A DNA stretch of 6,399 bases from JADJNW01 sp964596135 (lineage in GTDB: Bacteria; Bacteroidota; Bacteroidia; Chitinophagales; Saprospiraceae): positions 1 to 6,399 of the forward strand of contig CAZQTF010000215.1 in the NCBI GenBank assembly GCA_964596135.1, in the 5' to 3' direction. How positions within the stretch are numbered: position 1 is the first letter of the stretch; each line of letters begins with the position of its first letter. Of this stretch, positions 6,244 to 6,399 are shown piece after piece. The notes beneath the pieces are model-generated. The model was not told the origin of the DNA. It ran no database searches and worked only from the letters and a program-made list of their open reading frames with translations. The translations under genes and the position numbers were made by a program.

Positions 6244-6399
6244 GATTTTTGGTTAATAATTTTAATAACAATGCAAAGTTCGGCAGAGTTGAGTGTTCGC
6301 ACAGTAATATAAATCACAAAAGCTCAATACTATACCATTTCTGCTTTTGAGGATCATTTTAACCAAAATCCCATAGTTAACGAGCAATTTTTTTCAAAT
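6244..6399. other. AT-rich upstream region of the persulfide dioxygenase gene; no gene seen
   Basis: This right-hand end must hold the promoter of the minus-strand gene, but I find no exact TAnnTTTG box. GAACTTTG at 6281-6274 and TAGTATTG at 6332-6325 each have one mismatch and lack a well-spaced upstream TTG element. A short direct repeat TTAATAA occurs at 6253 and 6262. I see no coding region that can be supported up to the window end. Confidence 0.4.

Noticed and set aside
6231..6317. Longer start for the persulfide dioxygenase (29 additional residues)
   Set aside because: Family homology begins at MFFQHVYD, and AGGAA is correctly placed before the ATG at 6230. The extra residues do not resemble a signal peptide or a known domain.

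Overview
The window looks like an ordinary chromosomal segment from a member of the Bacteroidota. I infer this from the proteins (the N-terminus of IlvC and the form of IlvD and IlvB resemble the Bacteroidota versions), from weak or absent Shine-Dalgarno sequences before most starts, and from an exact TAnnTTTG-type promoter box upstream of ilvD. Coding regions are moderate in GC and the spacers are clearly AT-rich. I cannot place it below phylum from the sequence alone.

Layout. At the left edge (1-286, minus strand) is the 5' part of ilvC, ketol-acid reductoisomerase, cut by the window. A spacer of about 340 bp (287-626), rich in palindromes, separates it from the divergently oriented plus-strand genes ilvD (627-2300), ilvB (2368-4116) and ilvN (4188-4724). 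A perfect inverted repeat at 4750-4783, with a T-rich tract on each side in the appropriate strand, forms a bidirectional terminator. Converging on it from the right is a minus-strand gene (4824-6230) for a CstB-like persulfide dioxygenase fused to a pseudo-rhodanese and a rhodanese domain. The last 169 bases (6231-6399) hold the upstream region of that gene and no coding region I can support.

How the genes work together. IlvB and IlvN are the catalytic and regulatory subunits of acetohydroxyacid synthase, IlvC reduces and isomerises its products, and IlvD dehydrates them to the 2-oxo acids that give valine and isoleucine. The window therefore holds the common core of branched-chain amino acid synthesis, split into two divergent transcription units around one control region. 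The sulfur gene is a separate unit with a separate job: oxidation of persulfides in sulfide detoxification.

I found no mobile element, CRISPR array, RNA gene or new defence-like system. The points most worth a second look are the palindromes in the divergent ilvC/ilvD control region, the shared terminator, and the degenerate active site of the middle domain in the sulfur protein.
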